Source: Pseudomonadota bacterium (GTDB taxonomy: Bacteria > Pseudomonadota > Gammaproteobacteria > Steroidobacterales > Steroidobacteraceae). Taken from it: 64,000 nucleotides of DNA. Both the position numbers and the translations under genes were made by a program. Shown in pieces: positions 28,006 to 36,948 of this stretch (its first letter is position 1; each line of letters starts with the position of its first letter). The notes under the pieces are model-generated. The model was not told the DNA's origin. It searched no databases and saw nothing but the letters and a program-made list of their open reading frames with translations. The DNA lies in assembly GCA_021851405.1 (NCBI GenBank), contig JAJZDW010000002.1, forward strand, positions 63,382 to 127,381, given 5' to 3'.

Positions 28006-28467
28006 TCATCGCGTCGGTCCCTGGCGAGCGCGACGGGTGCGGCGCGTGGCCGTGGCGCTCGCCCGCGCCGCGCGCCGCGCGGGCTGGGTTTCCGACACGC
28101 CCGAAAAGCCCCCGCGCGTCATGCGCTGCTCGGGCCGCAACAGCCCCAGACGCTCCAGGCGCGCCTCGATGGCCCTGAGCGTGCGGCGGTGCTTCGCCGC
28201 GAGGGCCGCCGGCGTCGCGCCGTCCTTGAAGGCCGCGAGCAGCTCGGCCTGTTCCGCCTCGCTCCAGGACCGCCCGACGTTGTCCGGCAACTGCGCGCGC
28301 CGTTGCGCTCTGGCGCCGGCTTGCTGCAGTGCATCGTGCGCACTGAGCAGTGCCCGCAGGACCTCGGCGCGGTGCAGCACCGACCCCTCCGGCAGCGGCT
28401 CGCCACTCAGCGGATCGAGTCCGTGGATCAGGGCGTTCAAAACCTCGACGGCGCGCGATGACGGCAT
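28006..28467 (-). CDS. conserved hypothetical with SANT/Myb-like helical domain
   Basis: 153 residues. The N-terminal part (MPSSRAVEVLNALIHGLDPLSGEPLP, then HRAEVLRALLSAHDAL) is typical of a widespread proteobacterial protein of unknown role, and the centre (GRSWSEAEQAELLAAFKDGA, then AAKHRRTLRAIEARLERLGLL) looks like a Myb/SANT-type helix-turn-helix that may bind DNA. The C-terminus is Arg/Thr/Ala-rich and basic. ATG 28467 is chosen over 28509 for better N-terminal match. The gene sits next to the tnpB remnant; codon use is like its neighbours, so it need not belong to the element. Confidence 0.75.
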   Translation of the reverse strand: MPSSRAVEVLNALIHGLDPLSGEPLPEGSVLHRAEVLRALLSAHDALQQAGARAQRRAQLPDNVGRSWSEAEQAELLAAFKDGATPAALAAKHRRTLRAIEARLERLGLLRPEQRMTRGGFSGVSETQPARRAARASATATRRTRRARQGPTR

Positions 28468-28616
28468 GGGTCTGCTCCTGCGGATCGGACCGGCAGCGAT
28501 TCTCGCCACGGCGGGCGCTGCGCCGCCAGCGCATCAGCCGGCGCATTGCGCCAGATTTGCCTCGCGGGGCGCACGGCCCGTACAGTGATGCGCCGCTCAC
28601 CGAGGATTTCCGCACG

Positions 28617-29519
28617 ATGCGCACATTCGCCTGGTTCTTACTGCTGATCGCCTTCAGTCTGGCCTGCATGGCCGCCTTCACCTATCCGGCCTGGCTGCTG
28701 CTGCATCCGCATTTTAGTTTTCCGTTTCACCGCATCGGCGAGCGCATCGGCATGCTCGGCTTTCTGCTCGGCTTCGTGCTCATCGCGCGGCGGCTGCGCC
28801 TCGCCGACCGCGCGAGTCTCGGCTTCGGCGCGCGGCGGCCGGTGTATGTGCGCGAACTGGGGGTCGGACTGACGATCGGCGCACTCACCATGTGCGCGGT
28901 GGTCGCCAGCATGGCCGCGCTCGGGCTGCTCGACTGGCACCAGGCTTCGCGCTACGGCGCCGGGGCTCTGGCGGCGCTCATCGCCAAGGGACTGCTCAGC
29001 GGAATGGCGGTCGGGCTGATCGAGGAGACCGCGCTGCGCGGTGCGATGTACGCCGGCATCGCGCGCGAGTCCGGCGCGGCCACGGCCATCGTGCTCACCT
29101 CGATCATCTTCGCCGCGACGCATTTCCTCGGGGTCTTCCACGTTCCGCCGGCTGCGGTGAATCCATGGAGCGGCGTGGCGCTGCTCGGCGGGACGCTGCG
29201 CGCGTTCGATCATCCGCTCGGCATCGCCGATGCGTTCCTCAGCCTGACGGCCGTGGGCGTGGTGCTCGCCATGGTGCGCTCGATCACCGGCAACACCGCG
29301 GCGAGCTGGGGCCTGCACGCCGGATGGGTGTGGGTGATGTTGGTGGTGCACGGGCTCGCGCAACCGAACCGCGCCGCGCCGCTGCAGTTCCTGCTCAGCC
29401 GTCACGACGGCTTCACCGGCTGGCTGGTGCTGCTCTGGACGGTGCCGCTCGCCTGGGGCCTGGTGCGCTTCTATCGCGCGCGTACGCGCCGCGCGATGCA
29501 CGCGGTGCGCCTCGCCTAA
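28617..29519 (+). CDS. CPBP-family intramembrane protease (Abi/Rce1-like)
   Basis: 300 residues with about eight membrane segments. The CPBP catalytic motifs are complete: EExxxR (Glu136, Glu137, Arg141 in LIEETALRGAM), FxxxH (IFAATHF, His169) and a late His in SWGLHAGW (His234). Relatives include eukaryotic CAAX proteases and bacterial immunity or membrane-maturation proteins; the substrate is unknown. ATG 28617 is followed by a typical membrane start. Its last codon overlaps the convergent mpl stop by a few bases, so no room exists for a terminator. Confidence 0.88.
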   Translation: MRTFAWFLLLIAFSLACMAAFTYPAWLLLHPHFSFPFHRIGERIGMLGFLLGFVLIARRLRLADRASLGFGARRPVYVRELGVGLTIGALTMCAVVASMAALGLLDWHQASRYGAGALAALIAKGLLSGMAVGLIEETALRGAMYAGIARESGAATAIVLTSIIFAATHFLGVFHVPPAAVNPWSGVALLGGTLRAFDHPLGIADAFLSLTAVGVVLAMVRSITGNTAASWGLHAGWVWVMLVVHGLAQPNRAAPLQFLLSRHDGFTGWLVLLWTVPLAWGLVRFYRARTRRAMHAVRLA

Positions 29520-30901
29520 GGCGCGGGGGCGCGGCGGGCGAGTTCGGCGAGCAGCTTCTCATGCAGTCCGCCGAAGCCGCCATTGCTCATGATGAGCACC
29601 TGGTCGCCGGCGCGCACCGAGGCGGCCAGGTCACGGGCCAGCACGTTCACCTCGGCGCGGCCGTGCGCATGGCCGCGCAGCGCGCTCAGCACCGGCGTCG
29701 GGTCCCAGCCGAGATCGGCCGGGAGGTAAAGCCACACCTCATCGGCGCCGGCGAGTGCGCCGGCGAGCTGATCGCGGTGCACGCCCATGCGCATCGTATT
29801 CGAGCGCGGCTCGAGCACCGCGATGATCCGCGCGGTCCCGACCCTGCGGCGCAGTCCGTCGACGGTGGTCGCGATGGCGGTGGGGTGATGCGCGAAATCA
29901 TCGTAGACGCGCACGCCATCGATTTCCCCGCGCAGCTGCATGCGGCGCGCAACGCCCTGGAACGACTCGAGCGCCGCCAAGGACTCGTGCACCGGCACGC
30001 CCGCGTGGTGCGCCGCCGCCACGGCCGCGAGCGCGTTCTCCATGTTGTGTGCGCCCATCAGATCCCAGTGCACCGTGCCGCTCGGCTCGCCGCGCTCGAG
30101 CACTTCGAAGGACGCGTAATCGGCCGCGCCGCTCAGCGGCCGGGCGCTCCAGTGCACCTGAGCAGCAGCGTTGCGTGAGAAGCCCTCGAGCGGGGTCCAC
30201 GCGCCCATGGCGAGCGTCTGCTTGAGATTCTCATCCGCGGCGTTCCATACGATCCGCCCGCTGCCCGGCACGGTGCGCACCAAGTGATGGAACTGACGCT
30301 GGATCGAGGCCACGTCGGGGTAGATGTCGGCGTGGTCGTACTCGAGGTTGTTCAGCACCGCGGTGCGCGGCCGGTAATGGACGAATTTCGCCCGCTTGTC
30401 GAAGAACGCCGTGTCGTATTCGTCCGCTTCGATCACGAAGAAGGCGCCGCCGCCGAGCCGTGCGCTCACTCCGAAGTTGGCCGGGACGCCGCCGATCAGA
30501 AATCCCGGCTCGCGCCCGGTGTGCGCGAGGATCCAGCTGAGCATCGAGGTGGTGGTGGTCTTGCCATGCGTACCGGCCACGGCGAGCACCCAACGCTCGC
30601 GCAGCAGCTCGCGTGCCAGCCACTCCGGACCGGAGACGTACGGCAAGCCGCGATCGAGCAGTGCCTCGATGACCGGCAGGCCACGGCGCATGACGTTGCC
30701 GACCACCACCACGTCGGGGCGCAGATCGAGCTGCTCCGCTGCGTAGCCCTCGATCAGCTCGATACCGAGCGCGGCGAGCTGGGTACTCATCGGCGGGTAT
30801 ACGTTCTGATCGGAACCGGTGACCCGATGGCCGGCGGCGCGCGCGAGCGCCGCGACTCCGCCCATGAACGTACCGCAAACACCAAGAACGTGAACGTGCA
30901 T
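29516..30901 (-). CDS. mpl: UDP-N-acetylmuramate:L-Ala-gamma-D-Glu-meso-DAP ligase
   Basis: Reattaches recycled murein tripeptide to UDP-MurNAc. 461 residues, Mur-ligase fold with ATP loop AGTHGKTTT (109-117), the Rossmann start HVLGVCGTFMGGVA and ligase-domain segments DDFAHHPTAI and ILEPRSNTMRMG typical of Mpl. The ATG at 30901 is only 11 nt from a TACAAT -10 on the minus strand. It is divergent from rnd with 32 bp between the starts. Confidence 0.95.
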   Translation of the reverse strand: MHVHVLGVCGTFMGGVAALARAAGHRVTGSDQNVYPPMSTQLAALGIELIEGYAAEQLDLRPDVVVVGNVMRRGLPVIEALLDRGLPYVSGPEWLARELLRERWVLAVAGTHGKTTTTSMLSWILAHTGREPGFLIGGVPANFGVSARLGGGAFFVIEADEYDTAFFDKRAKFVHYRPRTAVLNNLEYDHADIYPDVASIQRQFHHLVRTVPGSGRIVWNAADENLKQTLAMGAWTPLEGFSRNAAAQVHWSARPLSGAADYASFEVLERGEPSGTVHWDLMGAHNMENALAAVAAAHHAGVPVHESLAALESFQGVARRMQLRGEIDGVRVYDDFAHHPTAIATTVDGLRRRVGTARIIAVLEPRSNTMRMGVHRDQLAGALAGADEVWLYLPADLGWDPTPVLSALRGHAHGRAEVNVLARDLAASVRAGDQVLIMSNGGFGGLHEKLLAELARRAPAP

Positions 30902-30912
30902 AATGGTGCAGG

Positions 30913-30918
30913 ATTGTA
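30913..30918 (-). promoter_or_regulatory. -10-like TACAAT close to the mpl start
   Basis: On the minus strand TACAAT ends 11 nt before the mpl ATG, predicting a leader of about 4 nt and thus no room for a ribosome-binding site. It lies in the 32-bp divergent space shared with rnd. Confidence 0.4.
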
Positions 30919-30933
30919 CCGGTCGGAACGCCA

Positions 30934-32010
30934 TTGCACCCAGCTGCCACACCTGAGGCCGTCAACGACATCGCCGCGCGCCTCAGCGCTCAGAGCGCCA
31001 TTGGGATCGACACCGAGTTCCTGCGCGAGCGCACCTACTACGCCGAGCTGTGTCTGGTGCAGCTCTCCTGGGAGGATCAGGCCGCCTGCGTCGATCCGCT
31101 CGCGCTGAAGGATCTGCGCGCACTCTCGCCGGCGCTCAGCGGATCGAGCGCGGTGAAAGTGCTGCACGCCTCGCGGCAGGACCTCGAGGTGCTACTGCCG
31201 GCGGTCGGGGCGATACGGCCGATCTTCGACACCCAGATTGCCGCGGCACTCGCCGGCGAAGCGGCGCAGATTGGCTACGCGGAACTGGTGCGCCGGACGC
31301 TCGGGCTCGAGCTCGCCAAGGGGCAGACGCGCACCGACTGGTCGCGCCGCCCGCTCACCCCCGAGCAGATCGAATACGCCCTCGACGACGTGCGCCATCT
31401 GCTCGCCCTGAAGACGGCCCTCGAGGAGCGCCTCGATCGGCTCGGCCGGCGGTCCTGGCTCGCCGAGGAGCTCGCCGCACTCGAGGATCCGGCCACCCTC
31501 AGTGTCGATCCACAGTCCGCCTGGCGGCGCCTGAAGGGTTTGAGCGGGCTCGATCCGGGCCGCCAGCACCTGCTGCAGTCGCTGGCGGCCTGGCGTGAGC
31601 GCCGCGCGCTCGAGCGCAACCGGCCGCGCGGCTGGATCCTCGCCGATGCGCTCCTGCGGGACATCGTCCTGCGGGTGCCGCGCACTCGGGCCGAACTGGG
31701 CGCCCTGGAGGGCATGCCGCCCGGTCTGCTCGAGCACAGCGGCGAGGAGCTGCTCGAATCGGTGCGCGCCGCCGACATTCCCGACCCGGCCCCGCCGATC
31801 CTGAGGTCCCGCCCCGACCCACAGGTGACGGCGTTGCTGAAGAAGCTGAGTGCGGTGCACCAGGCGGCAGCCACCGAGCTTGCGCTGAGCCCGGAGGTCC
31901 TCGCCACGCGCCGCGACCTCGAGCAACTCGCGGCGGGGCGTCAGGACGTACCGCCGCTCACCGGATGGCGCCGCGCAGTGCTCGGCGAGCGACTGCTCGC
32001 AGCGCTCTGA
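30934..32010 (+). CDS. rnd: ribonuclease D
   Basis: A 3'-5' exoribonuclease for tRNA and small-RNA maturation. 358 residues. The DEDD catalytic residues are seen in IDTEFLRERTYY (DTE), FDTQIAA and YALDDVRHL, and two HRDC-type helical domains follow (about 200-285 and 290-355). The best start is TTG 30934 (an in-frame TAA at 30901 limits the upstream choice; ATT 30913 is possible), a non-ATG start that may keep expression low. It is convergent with adk through a 14-bp stem. Confidence 0.92.
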   Translation: MHPAATPEAVNDIAARLSAQSAIGIDTEFLRERTYYAELCLVQLSWEDQAACVDPLALKDLRALSPALSGSSAVKVLHASRQDLEVLLPAVGAIRPIFDTQIAAALAGEAAQIGYAELVRRTLGLELAKGQTRTDWSRRPLTPEQIEYALDDVRHLLALKTALEERLDRLGRRSWLAEELAALEDPATLSVDPQSAWRRLKGLSGLDPGRQHLLQSLAAWRERRALERNRPRGWILADALLRDIVLRVPRTRAELGALEGMPPGLLEHSGEELLESVRAADIPDPAPPILRSRPDPQVTALLKKLSAVHQAAATELALSPEVLATRRDLEQLAAGRQDVPPLTGWRRAVLGERLLAAL

Positions 32011-32011
32011 G

Positions 32012-32052
32012 CGCGCAGGCCCTCGGGGCCTCAGCCCGCGAGGGCCTGCGCG
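32012..32052. terminator. 14-bp perfect stem between rnd and adk
   Basis: CGCGCAGGCCCTCG (32012-32025) and its reverse complement (32039-32052) form a perfect 14-bp stem with a 13-nt loop. The right arm lies within the last adk codons. It separates two convergent genes and probably ends both transcripts, again without a T-tract. Confidence 0.6.
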
Positions 32053-32687
32053 AGCCGGGCCGATACCGTCTCGAGGTCACCCTCGGCATCGATGCTGCGC
32101 AGCAGGCCCTGGCCGCGGAAATAATCGACCAGGGGGCAGGTCTGCTCGTCGTACACGCGCAGCCGTTGCGCGACCGTCGCTTCGTTGTCGTCCGGACGCT
32201 GGAACAGCCGGTGCGGCTGGCCCGTCTTCGGGCAGCGCTCCTGTTCGAGCGCGCCCGCCGGCAGCGTGAGCAGGTTGACCACCCGGCCGCAGTCGCTGCA
32301 GGTGCGCCGCCCGGCGATCCGGCGCGAGAGTTCCCCGTAGTCCACGTTCAGCTGCACCACCGCATCGAGCGGCTGACCGATCGTGCGCAACAGCTCATCG
32401 AGCGCGCGAGCCTGGGCGAGATTGCGCGGAAAGCCATCGAGAATGAACCCTTCGCGGGTATCGGACTCCCCGAGCCGCTCGCGGATCATGCCGAGCACGA
32501 TCTCATCGGCGACCAGCCGCCCGGCGGCCATCGCCTCCTGGGCCTGAAGTCCGAGCAGCGTGCCTTTGGCGACCGCGGCCCGCAGCAGATCCCCGGTCGA
32601 GATCTGCGGAATGTGGTGCCGCTCCACCAGCCGCTGCGATTGCGTGCCCTTGCCCGAGCCTGGAGCCCCCAACAGGACGATGCGCAT
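32031..32687 (-). CDS. adk: adenylate kinase
   Basis: Interconverts 2 ADP and ATP + AMP. 218 residues with P-loop GAPGSGKGT (7-15), the NMP-binding region and a long LID domain (about 122-160). The LID holds Cys130, Cys133 and Cys152 with Thr155 where zinc-binding LIDs have a fourth Cys or Asp, so metal binding is uncertain. Length fits the long-LID bacterial type. The start at 32687 lies only 10 nt from a TACAAT -10 element, so the mRNA would have almost no leader. Divergent from pfp. Confidence 0.96.
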   Translation of the reverse strand: MRIVLLGAPGSGKGTQSQRLVERHHIPQISTGDLLRAAVAKGTLLGLQAQEAMAAGRLVADEIVLGMIRERLGESDTREGFILDGFPRNLAQARALDELLRTIGQPLDAVVQLNVDYGELSRRIAGRRTCSDCGRVVNLLTLPAGALEQERCPKTGQPHRLFQRPDDNEATVAQRLRVYDEQTCPLVDYFRGQGLLRSIDAEGDLETVSARLAQALAG

Positions 32688-32697
32688 GAGTATGACT

Positions 32698-32703
32698 ATT
32701 GTA
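32698..32703 (-). promoter_or_regulatory. -10-like TACAAT close to the adk start
   Basis: On the minus strand TACAAT is followed by ten bases (AGTCATACTC) and ATG 32687. There is no Shine-Dalgarno in that interval. The predicted transcript start falls 3-4 nt from the ATG. Confidence 0.45.
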
Positions 32704-32846
32704 GTACGAAAGGTCTTGCACCATACCGGGGCACTGCAAGCCGGTCAAACCTCACGTGCCCGCCCTCGTCCCGCCGGGCGAGGCGGCCCGCGCTGCGCTA
32801 TCCTTGCCGCTGACGCGACAACACGCGCCCCGGGGGGGCGCATGCC

Positions 32847-34118
32847 ATGAAGCACACCGGCAGACAGAATGCGCTCTATGCCCAGTCGGGCGGGGTCTCG
32901 GCCGTCATCAATGCCTCGGCCTGCGGGGTGATCGAGACGGCGATGCGCCGCAGCCGACACATCGGCAAAGTCTACGTGGGCCGCGACGGCATCATCGGCG
33001 CGCTCACCGAAGACCTGATCGACGTCGGACGCGAGAGCGCCGCGACCATCCGCGCCCTGAAGCACACCCCGGGCGGGGCGTTCGGCTCGGCCCGCTTCAA
33101 GCTCAAGGGTCTCGAACAGAACCGCGCCGAATACGAGCGGCTCATCGAGGTATTTCGCGCACACGACATCGGCTACTTCTTCTACAACGGCGGCAACGAC
33201 TCGATGGACACCGCGCTGAAGGTGTCGCAGATCGGCGAGTCGCTCGGCTACCCGGTCACCTGTGTGGGCGTGCCGAAGACCGTCGACAACGACTTGCCGC
33301 ATACGGACTGCTGCCCGGGTTTCGGCTCGGCCGCGAAGTACGTGGCGGTCTCGACCCGCGAGGCCGCGCTCGACGTGACCTCGATGGCGCGCACCTCGAC
33401 GAAGGTCTTTGTATTCGAGGTCATGGGTCGGCATGCCGGTTGGATTGCCGCGGCGGGCGGGCTCGCCGGGCGCAAGCCGGGCGATGCGCCGCACATCATT
33501 CTCTTTCCGGAGATCCCCTTCGAGCCCGAGCGCTTCCTCGAGCGCGCCCAGCAGTGCGTCGAGGAGTACGGCTACTGCGTCGTGGTGGTCTCCGAAGGAG
33601 CGGCCTACAGTGACGGGCGTTTTCTCGCCGAGGCGGGGACCCGCGACGCCTTCGGGCACGCGCAGCTCGGCGGTGCCGCACCGGTAATCGCCAACATGAT
33701 CCGCGAGCGTCTCGGTTATAAATATCATTGGGCGGTGGCGGACTACCTGCAACGTGCTGCGCGGCACATCGCCTCGAAAGTCGACGTGGAACAGGCCTAT
33801 GCGGTCGGCAAGGCCGCCGTGGAGCTCGCCGTGAAAGGGACCAACGCGGTGATGCCCACCATCGTGCGCAAGCGCGCCAAGCCCTATCAATGGACGATCG
33901 GGCACGTGCCGCTCAGCGAGGTCGCCAATCAGGAGAAGAAGGTTCCGCGCGAATTCATCACTGCGGACGGATTCGGCATCACCGCCGCCTGCCGACGCTA
34001 TCTCGAACCGCTCATCGCCGGGGAGGCGTATCCGCCGTATCGCGACGGCCTACCCGATTACGTGCGAATCAAGGGCGCCCCCGTGCGGCGCAAGCTGAAA
34101 ACGACCTTCAAAGTCTGA
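32847..34118 (+). CDS. pfp: pyrophosphate-dependent 6-phosphofructokinase
   Basis: Phosphorylates fructose 6-phosphate with pyrophosphate instead of ATP; the reaction is reversible, serving glycolysis and gluconeogenesis. 423 residues, longer than ATP-PFKs. GGNDS (115-119) replaces the ATP-enzyme's GGDGS, and PKTVDND (143-149) with the following PGFGSAAKY fits the PPi-dependent group. MGRHAGWIAAA is the substrate motif. A purine-rich GGGGGG lies near the ATG. It is followed by hppA 101 bp downstream on the same strand. This pairing is known from methanotrophs and suggests PPi-based energy economy. Confidence 0.9.
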   Translation: MKHTGRQNALYAQSGGVSAVINASACGVIETAMRRSRHIGKVYVGRDGIIGALTEDLIDVGRESAATIRALKHTPGGAFGSARFKLKGLEQNRAEYERLIEVFRAHDIGYFFYNGGNDSMDTALKVSQIGESLGYPVTCVGVPKTVDNDLPHTDCCPGFGSAAKYVAVSTREAALDVTSMARTSTKVFVFEVMGRHAGWIAAAGGLAGRKPGDAPHIILFPEIPFEPERFLERAQQCVEEYGYCVVVVSEGAAYSDGRFLAEAGTRDAFGHAQLGGAAPVIANMIRERLGYKYHWAVADYLQRAARHIASKVDVEQAYAVGKAAVELAVKGTNAVMPTIVRKRAKPYQWTIGHVPLSEVANQEKKVPREFITADGFGITAACRRYLEPLIAGEAYPPYRDGLPDYVRIKGAPVRRKLKTTFKV

Positions 34119-34219
34119 TAGTTCTCGAGTCCTGCGGCCGCACGGCTGCCGCGAGCCGGGCGGCCTGCGTCCGGTGTTTCGCGGCCGTTGTGGAGTGAAA
34201 TCCAGGGGGAGAGCGACTG

Positions 34220-36280
34220 ATGAGTCCGAATATGTGGCTTTGGGCGGCTATTGCCGCCGGTGTACTCGCCGTGCTCTACGGCGCGATCTCAACGACAGCG
34301 ATTCTGCGCCTGCCCGCGGGCAATGCCCGCATGCAGGAGATTGCCGCGGCCGTGCAGGCCGGGGCCAAGGCGTACCTCAGGCGCCAGTACAGCACCATCC
34401 TGGCGGTCGGCATCGTGGTGTTCCTCATTCTCGGGTTCTTCATCAGTTGGCCGACCGCCGGCGGCTTCGCGATCGGCGCGCTGCTGTCCGGTGCGGCCGG
34501 CTACATCGGCATGAGCATCGCCGTGCGCGCCAACGTGCGCACGGCCGAAGCGGCCTCGCGCGGGCTGAACGCAGCGCTCTCGGTCGCCTTTCGCGGCGGT
34601 TCGATCACCGGCATGCTGGTCGTCGGGCTCGGACTGCTCGGGGTGGCCGGATATTTCGCCATCCTGCGCAATCTGATCGGCCAGCCCGCGGCGCTGCACG
34701 CGCTCGTCGGACTGGCCTTCGGCGGCTCACTGATCTCGATCTTCGCCCGGCTCGGCGGTGGGATCTTCACCAAGGGTGCAGACGTCGGGGCGGATCTGGT
34801 CGGCAAGGTCGAAGCGGGCATCCCGGAAGATGATCCGCGCAACCCCGCGGTGATCGCCGACAACGTCGGAGATAACGTCGGGGACTGTGCGGGCATGGCC
34901 GCCGACCTGTTCGAGACGTACGCGGTCACGGTGGTCGCCACCATGCTGCTCGGCGGGCTGCTGTTCGGCGGGCACGGAAACGGCTCGGCCTTCACCGCCG
35001 CCGTCTACCCGCTGGCGCTCGGGGCGATGTCGATCGTCTCCTCGATCATCGGCACGTTCTTCGTCTCGACGCGCGAGGGCGGCAAGATCATGAACGCGCT
35101 CTACAAGGGCGTGACGGTCTCCGGCATCGTCTCGGCGATCGGGTTCTACTTCATCACCCGCGCGCTGATGCCCGAGGAAGGGATGGCGCTGTTCGGTTGC
35201 GCATTGATCGGACTGGCGCTCACGGCAGCGCTGATCGTGATCACCGAGTACTACACCGCCACCGAGTTCGCTCCGGTGCGCAGAATCGCGGCCGCCTCGC
35301 AGACCGGCCATGCCACCAACATCATCGCCGGCCTCGGCGTGTCGATGAAGTCGACCGCGCTGCCGGTGATCGCGGTGTGCCTGGCGATCTGGGGCTCGTA
35401 CCGGCTCGGTGAAGTCCATGGCATCGGCCTCTACGGTATCGCCGTCGCCGCCACCGCGATGCTCTCGATGACCGGCATGATCGTTGCGCTCGATGCATAC
35501 GGACCGATCACCGACAACGCCGGTGGCATCGCCGAGATGGCCGGCCTGCCGAAGGAGGTGCGCGACATCACCGACCCGCTCGATGCGGTCGGCAACACCA
35601 CCAAGGCAGTCACCAAGGGCTACGCAATCGGCTCGGCCGCGCTGGCTGCGCTGGTGCTGTTCGCCGACTACACCCACAACCTGCAGGCCGCCGGCAAGCT
35701 GGTCACCTTCTCGCTGTCCGATCCTGCGGTGATCATTGGCCTGTTCATCGGCGGCATGGTGCCGTACCTGTTCGCGGCGCTGGCGATGGAGGCGGTGGGC
35801 CGCGCCGCCGGCGCGGTGGTGAACGAGGTGCGCCGACAGTTCCGCGAGATCAAGGGCATCATGGACGGCAGCGCCAAGCCCGACTACTCGCGCGCCGTCG
35901 ACCTGCTGACCCGCGCGGCGATCCGCGAGATGATCATTCCCTCGCTGCTGCCGATCGTGGTGCCGGTGGTGCTGGTGGTGGTGATGAACTACCTCATGGG
36001 CCCCGGGGCCGGCATCAAGGCGCTCGGCGGATTGCTGATCGGCACGATCGTCACGGGACTGTTCGTCGCGGTGTCGATGACGACCGGTGGCGGCGCTTGG
36101 GACAATGCCAAGAAGTACATCGAAGAAGGTAACTTCGGCGGCAAGGGTTCCGAGGCGCACAAGGCCGCGGTGACCGGAGACACGGTCGGCGATCCGTACA
36201 AGGATACCGCAGGTCCTGCGATCAACCCGCTGATCAAAATCATCAACATCGTCGCGCTGCTGATGATTCCGCTGCTCTGA
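34220..36280 (+). CDS. hppA: K+-independent membrane-bound H+-translocating pyrophosphatase
   Basis: Pumps protons across the cytoplasmic membrane using pyrophosphate hydrolysis. 686 residues with about sixteen membrane helices. The PPi-binding motif [19 protein letters not shown] (about 180-198) and [12 protein letters not shown] (214-225) are intact. [10 protein letters not shown] (458-467) has Lys462 and Thr465, the residue pattern of K+-independent enzymes, where K+-dependent ones have Ala at the Lys site. GGAGAG precedes the ATG as ribosome-binding site. It lies just after pfp, so PPi may be drawn on for both glycolysis and ion pumping. Confidence 0.95.
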   Translation: MSPNMWLWAAIAAGVLAVLYGAISTTAILRLPAGNARMQEIAAAVQAGAKAYLRRQYSTILAVGIVVFLILGFFISWPTAGGFAIGALLSGAAGYIGMSIAVRANVRTAEAASRGLNAALSVAFRGGSITGMLVVGLGLLGVAGYFAILRNLIGQPAALHALVGLAFGGSLISIFARLGGGIFTKGADVGADLVGKVEAGIPEDDPRNPAVIADNVGDNVGDCAGMAADLFETYAVTVVATMLLGGLLFGGHGNGSAFTAAVYPLALGAMSIVSSIIGTFFVSTREGGKIMNALYKGVTVSGIVSAIGFYFITRALMPEEGMALFGCALIGLALTAALIVITEYYTATEFAPVRRIAAASQTGHATNIIAGLGVSMKSTALPVIAVCLAIWGSYRLGEVHGIGLYGIAVAATAMLSMTGMIVALDAYGPITDNAGGIAEMAGLPKEVRDITDPLDAVGNTTKAVTKGYAIGSAALAALVLFADYTHNLQAAGKLVTFSLSDPAVIIGLFIGGMVPYLFAALAMEAVGRAAGAVVNEVRRQFREIKGIMDGSAKPDYSRAVDLLTRAAIREMIIPSLLPIVVPVVLVVVMNYLMGPGAGIKALGGLLIGTIVTGLFVAVSMTTGGGAWDNAKKYIEEGNFGGKGSEAHKAAVTGDTVGDPYKDTAGPAINPLIKIINIVALLMIPLL

Positions 36281-36291
36281 GGCAAGATTGC

Positions 36292-36336
36292 GGCGCGTCA
36301 CTGCGGCTCGCCAGCGGCGAGCGCAGTGACGCGCCG
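36292..36336. terminator. 20-bp stem after hppA
   Basis: A left arm beginning GGCGCGTCACTGC (36292 on) pairs over 20 bp, with one bulged G, with a right arm ending at about 36335; the loop is AGC. It lies between hppA and the convergent small gene. A TACATTCTC tail on the plus side is only weakly T-rich. Likely a bidirectional terminator. Confidence 0.6.
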
Positions 36337-36345
36337 TACATTCTC

Positions 36346-36645
36346 TCAGGCTTGGCCGGCGCGTGATTGGGTGAGCACCGCGCTCACCAGACGGTTCAGC
36401 CGCTCGCAGTAGGCCGCCACCGGCGCGTCAGCTTCCGCCTGCTTGCCAATCAGCGCCTGACTAATATCCCCCAGACGCCGCTCGATGCGCTCATCGACCG
36501 TCATCGACCGGCAGATCAGCGCACTCACACAGGCGGATATCTCAGCATCCAATGCGCGCGCGTCGCTGCCTGCAATCTCGACGCCCGCGAGCTCACTGGG
36601 ACAGCCGGCGGCGAGATGTTCACACCATAGACGGGCAAGCTGCAT
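36346..36645 (-). CDS. hypothetical protein
   Basis: A 99-residue protein from ATG 36645 (an ATG at 36750 would add 35 less convincing residues). It is not recognised. It is helical by composition, acidic overall, with Cys residues at WCEHLAAGC and SACVSALIC; no signal peptide or membrane segment is evident. AAGGA lies 13 nt upstream. It is convergent with hppA and stands alone. Coding character is moderate, with good amino-acid composition but no family evidence. Confidence 0.55.
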   Translation of the reverse strand: MQLARLWCEHLAAGCPSELAGVEIAGSDARALDAEISACVSALICRSMTVDERIERRLGDISQALIGKQAEADAPVAAYCERLNRLVSAVLTQSRAGQA

Positions 36646-36948
36646 AGGCTCTGGGCGTCCTTGCCGCTCGTTCTCGTATGGAAATGGACGCCCTTCATAC
36701 CACGGCCACTGCGAAGTTGCACCGAACAATTGACAGCCCACAGGATGCATTCATGTGGGTCTACGCCAACAGATGCCGCCTCATCGCAACCAGACGCGTG
36801 GTAACCGATTGATGTGCAAGCTGCAATGCGCCGCACGCATTCGTTGCATTTGTGTCAACGTCGCCGCCGCGGCGCACGATGCTCGACGAACCGGTAACAG
36901 ACTGTTACTGTTGAGCGCGCGAGATAAGACGGCGCCCGAGGTCCACCC
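36646..36948. promoter_or_regulatory. divergent control region before msrB, with a GTAACAG inverted repeat
   Basis: About 300 bp of lower-GC sequence between the small unknown gene and msrB. The perfect inverted repeat GTAACAG-A-CTGTTAC (36894-36908) lies about 40 bp before the msrB start and looks like a repressor or activator half-site pair. No coding frame with protein character was seen apart from the possible N-terminal extension of the small gene. Confidence 0.5.

Noticed and set aside
27734-28681. Extension of the tnpB frame to 589 codons, reaching 28681
   Set aside because: The upstream part is Arg/Ala/Gly-rich and overlaps the SANT/Myb-like gene in another frame; the TnpB N-terminus begins at 27733.
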